This document shows positions 4,604 through 6,386 of a stretch of 6,386 bases of DNA, in pieces (the first letter of the stretch is position 1; each line of letters opens with the position of its first letter). Source of the DNA: Nitriliruptoraceae bacterium (GTDB lineage: Bacteria > Actinomycetota > Nitriliruptoria > Nitriliruptorales > Nitriliruptoraceae); the NCBI GenBank assembly GCA_007125475.1, contig SLDB01000296.1:1-6386 (forward strand). The letters run 5' to 3'. The translations under genes and the position numbers were made by a program. The notes under the pieces are model-generated. The model ran no database searches. It saw nothing but the letters and a program-made list of their open reading frames with translations, and was not told the origin of the DNA.

Positions 4604-5098
4604 TCAGCGGATCTGTCCTCGGATCTCGCCGGGGGGGAACTGCGATGTGTGCACGTTGACGTAGGTGTTGCCGGCCTCCATCTCGTCGACCAGGTCGGCG
4701 AGGGACTGGCCCGCGAGCGGACCAACCAGGTCCGCTTCGGTGATCGTGCCGGTCGCCAGCACCCCGCTGCTCCGCCCCGGGATCAACTGGGCGGGAGGCC
4801 CGGACGGGTACAGCCACGCGACGACCGGACCGTTGACGCCGGCCGGGGCCAGATGGATGTGCGCCTGGATGACGTTCTCGAGGTTGGCGACGATGAGCCG
4901 GTAGCTCAACTGATCACCGTCGGCGCTGAGTCGGAAGATGGTCTGTCCGCGAGCGAGGCTGTCATTGGGGGGAACCTCCTGCGCGCCGGAAGCCGGGGCG
5001 ACGAAGGTCTGGCCCTGCCCGACGGCGCCGGCCGAGGGCATCATCGTGGCGAGTAGGGCGACCGTCAGCAGGACGGTCAGGATCGTGAAGCGCTTCAC
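4604..5098 (-). CDS. Secreted CHRD-domain protein
   Basis: This 164-residue protein has a Sec signal peptide (MKRFTILTVLLTVALLATMM, then PSAGA with likely cleavage after Ala25) followed by one CHRD domain, a fold first described in chordin and widespread in bacterial secreted proteins, with no defined biochemical role there. Domain hallmarks: FVAPASGAQEVPPNDS (32-47), RGQTIFRLSADGDQLSYRLI (50-69), NVIQAHIHLAPAGVNGPVV (75-93) with its paired His80/His82, then GTITEADL (117-124) and TYVNVHTSQFPPGEIRGQI (145-163). The His residues and NVHT could bind a metal. The GTG at 5098 is chosen because GGAGGAAGGGAG lies 7 bases upstream and it gives a clean signal peptide. The ATG one base earlier reads straight into TGA. 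The gene is alone on its strand and is followed by a strong hairpin. Confidence 0.9.
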   Translation of the reverse strand: MKRFTILTVLLTVALLATMMPSAGAVGQGQTFVAPASGAQEVPPNDSLARGQTIFRLSADGDQLSYRLIVANLENVIQAHIHLAPAGVNGPVVAWLYPSGPPAQLIPGRSSGVLATGTITEADLVGPLAGQSLADLVDEMEAGNTYVNVHTSQFPPGEIRGQIR

Positions 5099-5120
5099 AT
5101 CAGAGCTCCCTTCCTCCGGT

Positions 5121-5155
5121 GGGCAACCGATTTGCCCGTTCACACGGTTCACACG
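5121..5155 (-). promoter_or_regulatory. Inverted repeat and 9-bp direct repeats upstream of the CHRD gene
   Basis: GGGCAA (5121-5126) and TTGCCC (5132-5137) form a perfect 6-bp inverted repeat, next to two tandem copies of GTTCACACG (5138-5146, 5147-5155). On the minus strand this gives a TGAAC-N17-CGGTT pattern that loosely resembles promoters of ECF-type sigma factors. Either operator or promoter use is possible. The structural repeats are certain but the function is inferred. Confidence 0.4.
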
Positions 5156-5295
5156 GTCCGCCGGATCGACGGCCAGGTCCACCACCCCGTGTGCCGTCGC
5201 ACGACCGCTTCCGCACAGCGCGCCGCACGGGGAGTCGGTGAGCGGGTGACCCCCGCCACCACCCGGGGTTCGGTGTCTTCTACGAACCGCCGTGA

Positions 5296-5325
5296 CGTGT
5301 GCCGAACACGGGGTCGTGTGCCGAA
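5296..5325 (+). promoter_or_regulatory. Direct repeats upstream of the chimeric gene
   Basis: CGTGTGCCGAA occurs exactly at 5296-5306 and 5315-5325, a 19-bp period (about two helical turns), placing both copies on the same DNA face just upstream of a candidate -35 box. This is the arrangement expected for an activator or repressor dimer. Binding is not shown. Confidence 0.4.
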
Positions 5326-5334
5326 GGCGGCGTC

Positions 5335-5363
5335 TTGTGCGGGTGGGGGCGCAGGCCTACCGT
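5335..5363 (+). promoter_or_regulatory. Candidate promoter of the chimeric gene
   Basis: TTGTGC (5335-5340) and TACCGT (5358-5363) are separated by exactly 17 bases. Transcription would start near 5370, leaving a short leader before GGAGG (5378-5382) and the ATG at 5388. Each box matches consensus at three of six positions, typical of weak actinobacterial promoters. Confidence 0.4.
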
Positions 5364-5387
5364 CGAAGGCGGTGCGCGGAGGCAGGG

Positions 5388-5702
5388 ATGGACTCCTCGG
5401 TCCTGGGACCGCTGGAGGTGGGCCGCGACCGCGCACGGGTCCGCATCGTCAGCCGCATGCAGCGCCGGCTGCTCGCGTTGCTGCTGATGCACGGCAGGAC
5501 GCCGTCCCAGGTCGCGATCCGGTGGGCCCTGCAGCACGGCAGCGTCACAATCCCGAAGTCGATCAACCCCGAGCGCATCGCCCAGAACTCCGGCGTGTTC
5601 TCCTTCCAACTCACCGGCGAGCAGATGCAGGCCATCGACCGGCTCGACCGGGGTGCACCCATCGGCCCGGACCCCGAGCACCTCCCCGCCGGCTGGGCAT
5701 GA
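5388..5702 (+). CDS. Chimeric ORF: SARP/AfsR-like N-terminus joined to an aldo/keto reductase C-terminus
   Basis: This 104-residue frame joins two unrelated families. Residues 1-36 (MDSSVLGPLEVGRDRARVRI, then RRLLALLLMHG) match the first strands and helix of SARP/AfsR-type OmpR-like DNA-binding domains, which typically start with LGPLEV-x-RDG and contain QRALLALLL. From about residue 37 it is the C-terminal end of an aldo/keto reductase: RTPSQVAIRWALQHG, TIPKSINPERIAQN (54-67, with Lys57, Ser58, Arg63 and Asn67 of the NADPH 2'-phosphate site) and FQLTGEQMQAIDRLDRG (73-89). The catalytic Asp/Tyr/Lys/His of aldo/keto reductases and most of the DNA-binding domain are missing, so neither parental activity is expected. 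The ATG has a good GGAGG at a spacing of 5 and a plausible promoter. It is probably a deletion scar, less likely an expressed new protein. Confidence 0.75.
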   Translation: MDSSVLGPLEVGRDRARVRIVSRMQRRLLALLLMHGRTPSQVAIRWALQHGSVTIPKSINPERIAQNSGVFSFQLTGEQMQAIDRLDRGAPIGPDPEHLPAGWA

Positions 5703-5780
5703 GCCGTCACGGGCGCCCGCACCCACCTTCGCGGCGAGCGTGCACCTCCGGCGTTCGGCGGCCGCGAGCCCGGCCGCGCG

Positions 5781-5798
5781 CCACGCGTGGTACGTGGC
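5781..5798. promoter_or_regulatory. Palindrome in the gap before the CPBP gene
   Basis: CCACGCGTGG (5781-5790) is a perfect 10-bp palindrome, and CCACG pairs again with CGTGG at 5793-5797, giving three half-sites of the same motif in 18 bp. It could be an operator; no known consensus is recognised. Confidence 0.25.
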
Positions 5799-5861
5799 TT
5801 GCGTGTTCGGCACCGCGGACGTATGCCCGCCGGTGACGGGGTAGGTGACGAGCACGACTTC

Positions 5862-5894
5862 GACGGCGCGGCTCGATCAAGCCGCGGCGCCGTC
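5862..5894 (+). terminator. Large hairpin between the chimeric gene and the CPBP gene
   Basis: GACGGC-GCGGCT (5862-5873) pairs with AGCCGC-GGC-GCCGTC (5880-5894): 12 base pairs with one 3-base bulge and a CGATCA loop. It lies 160 bp after the chimera stop and about 20 bp before the CPBP gene. No T-run follows. It may terminate upstream transcription or be part of the CPBP leader. Confidence 0.4.
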
Positions 5895-5917
5895 GGGGTG
5901 GTGGACCGGTGCCACAC

Positions 5918-6386
5918 ATGCCGACTGGGGTTGTGCGCACGATCTTCTTGGACCGTCGCCGGGGTCGGGCGCGCGTTGCGTGGCTGATCGCGATCCTGCT
6001 GGTCGGCGCGTTCGTGGCCACCAGCGTGGAGGGGGTGGTGCCCGGCGAGCTGGCCCTGCCGGTGGCCGCGTTGGTCGCCAGCGCGGCCCCGGCCCTCGTG
6101 GCCGTCGTGCTGGTGATGGCCACCAGCCGGTGACTCGGTGGCCGGAGTCTGTGCGACTACGGGCTGGCGATCGACCGGCGTTGGCTCACCGACCTCGCCG
6201 CCGGGCTCGGTGTGGGCCTGATCGCGGTGTCGGTGCCGTTCCTGATCGCGATCAGCGCCGGCAGGGTGGAGATCGTGGCCACGTTCGACGCCGGTGACCT
6301 CGCACTGGTCACCGGGATCGGGCTGTTCGTCCTCGCGATGCTGTGCACCGGCCTGTGGGAGGAGCTGGTGCTGCGTGGGGTGTTCC
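5918..6386 (+). pseudogene. CPBP-family membrane protease gene interrupted by an in-frame stop (3' end outside window)
   Basis: Read through one TGA (6131-6133), the frame encodes the N-terminal two thirds of a CPBP-family (CAAX protease and bacteriocin-processing-like) integral membrane protein. Before the stop there are two hydrophobic helices (WLIAILLVGAFVATSVEGVV and LPVAALVASAAPALVAVVLV). After it the same frame gives SLCDYGLAIDRRWLTDLAAG, two further membrane helices and then WEELVLRGVF, the EExxxR catalytic motif (Glu codons 6359 and 6362, Arg 6374). SL-x-DYGL-x-x-DRRW is typical of the loop after the second helix, so the TGA falls inside the domain. CGA (Arg) to TGA is the simplest change. 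No good restart codon follows. The start is uncertain: ATG at 5918 is used, with GTG at 5909 or 5933 as alternatives, and no strong ribosome-binding site is seen. Confidence 0.75.

Noticed and set aside
4027..4725. 232-codon minus-strand frame overlapping the end of the CHRD gene
   Set aside because: Runs through the minisatellite as poly-Arg, overlaps the CHRD coding end in another frame, and shows no domain.
4604..5185. Longer form of the CHRD protein starting at 5185
   Set aside because: It would place 29 polar residues before the signal peptide; the GTG at 5098 has a strong ribosome-binding site and gives a normal Sec signal.
5280..5855. 191-codon minus-strand frame opposite the chimera
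   Set aside because: Shadow of the aldo/keto reductase-like plus-strand frame; no recognisable motif.

Overview
The window is very GC-rich (strong G/C third-position bias, GTG starts, promoters with weak -35/-10 elements, hairpins without U-tracts). Its gene families (RES toxin with a ParS/MbcA-like antitoxin, SARP/AfsR-type N-terminus, YgiT-type zinc-finger antitoxin) fit an actinobacterial chromosome. I cannot name the genus. It reads as an accessory or recombining region: intact small modules alternate with gene debris and low-complexity repeats.

Left part (1-1260, minus strand): a two-gene toxin-antitoxin operon, with a ParS/Xre-type antitoxin (760-1206) followed by a RES-domain toxin (25-741). 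Three tandem 11-bp repeats span the antitoxin stop and the toxin start. Upstream (1316-1506) lies a minisatellite tract that runs into the 3' end of the next gene.

Polysaccharide pair (1482-2788): a PglC-like polyprenyl-phosphate sugar-1-phosphate transferase on the minus strand is divergent from a membrane-anchored DUF218/YdcF-like protein on the plus strand. They share a 113-bp control region. Both act at the membrane and would fit envelope or exopolysaccharide synthesis.

Second toxin-antitoxin module (3134-3681, plus strand): a DUF4258 protein overlaps by 4 bp with a YgiT-type zinc-finger protein. The toxin comes first and the antitoxin has no DNA-binding domain. To its right (3694-4547) is a decayed tract. 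It holds a frameshifted C-terminal remnant of a zeta-toxin/AAA kinase-like gene (3897-4138, minus) and a 9-bp x 8 minisatellite (4239-4310).

Right part (4548-6386): a secreted CHRD-domain protein on the minus strand with a strong downstream hairpin; then, on the plus strand, a 104-residue chimeric ORF whose first ~36 residues look like the start of a SARP/AfsR regulator and whose remainder is the C-terminal piece of an aldo/keto reductase; then a CPBP-family membrane protein gene interrupted by an in-frame TGA and cut by the window edge.

The most unusual points are the in-frame regulator/reductase chimera with its own ribosome-binding site, the repeat-built antitoxin/toxin junction containing a 4-codon mini-ORF, the presence of three unrelated toxin lineages (RES, DUF4258, decayed zeta-like) within about 4 kb, and the tandem repeat that has copied the stop region of the sugar transferase gene.
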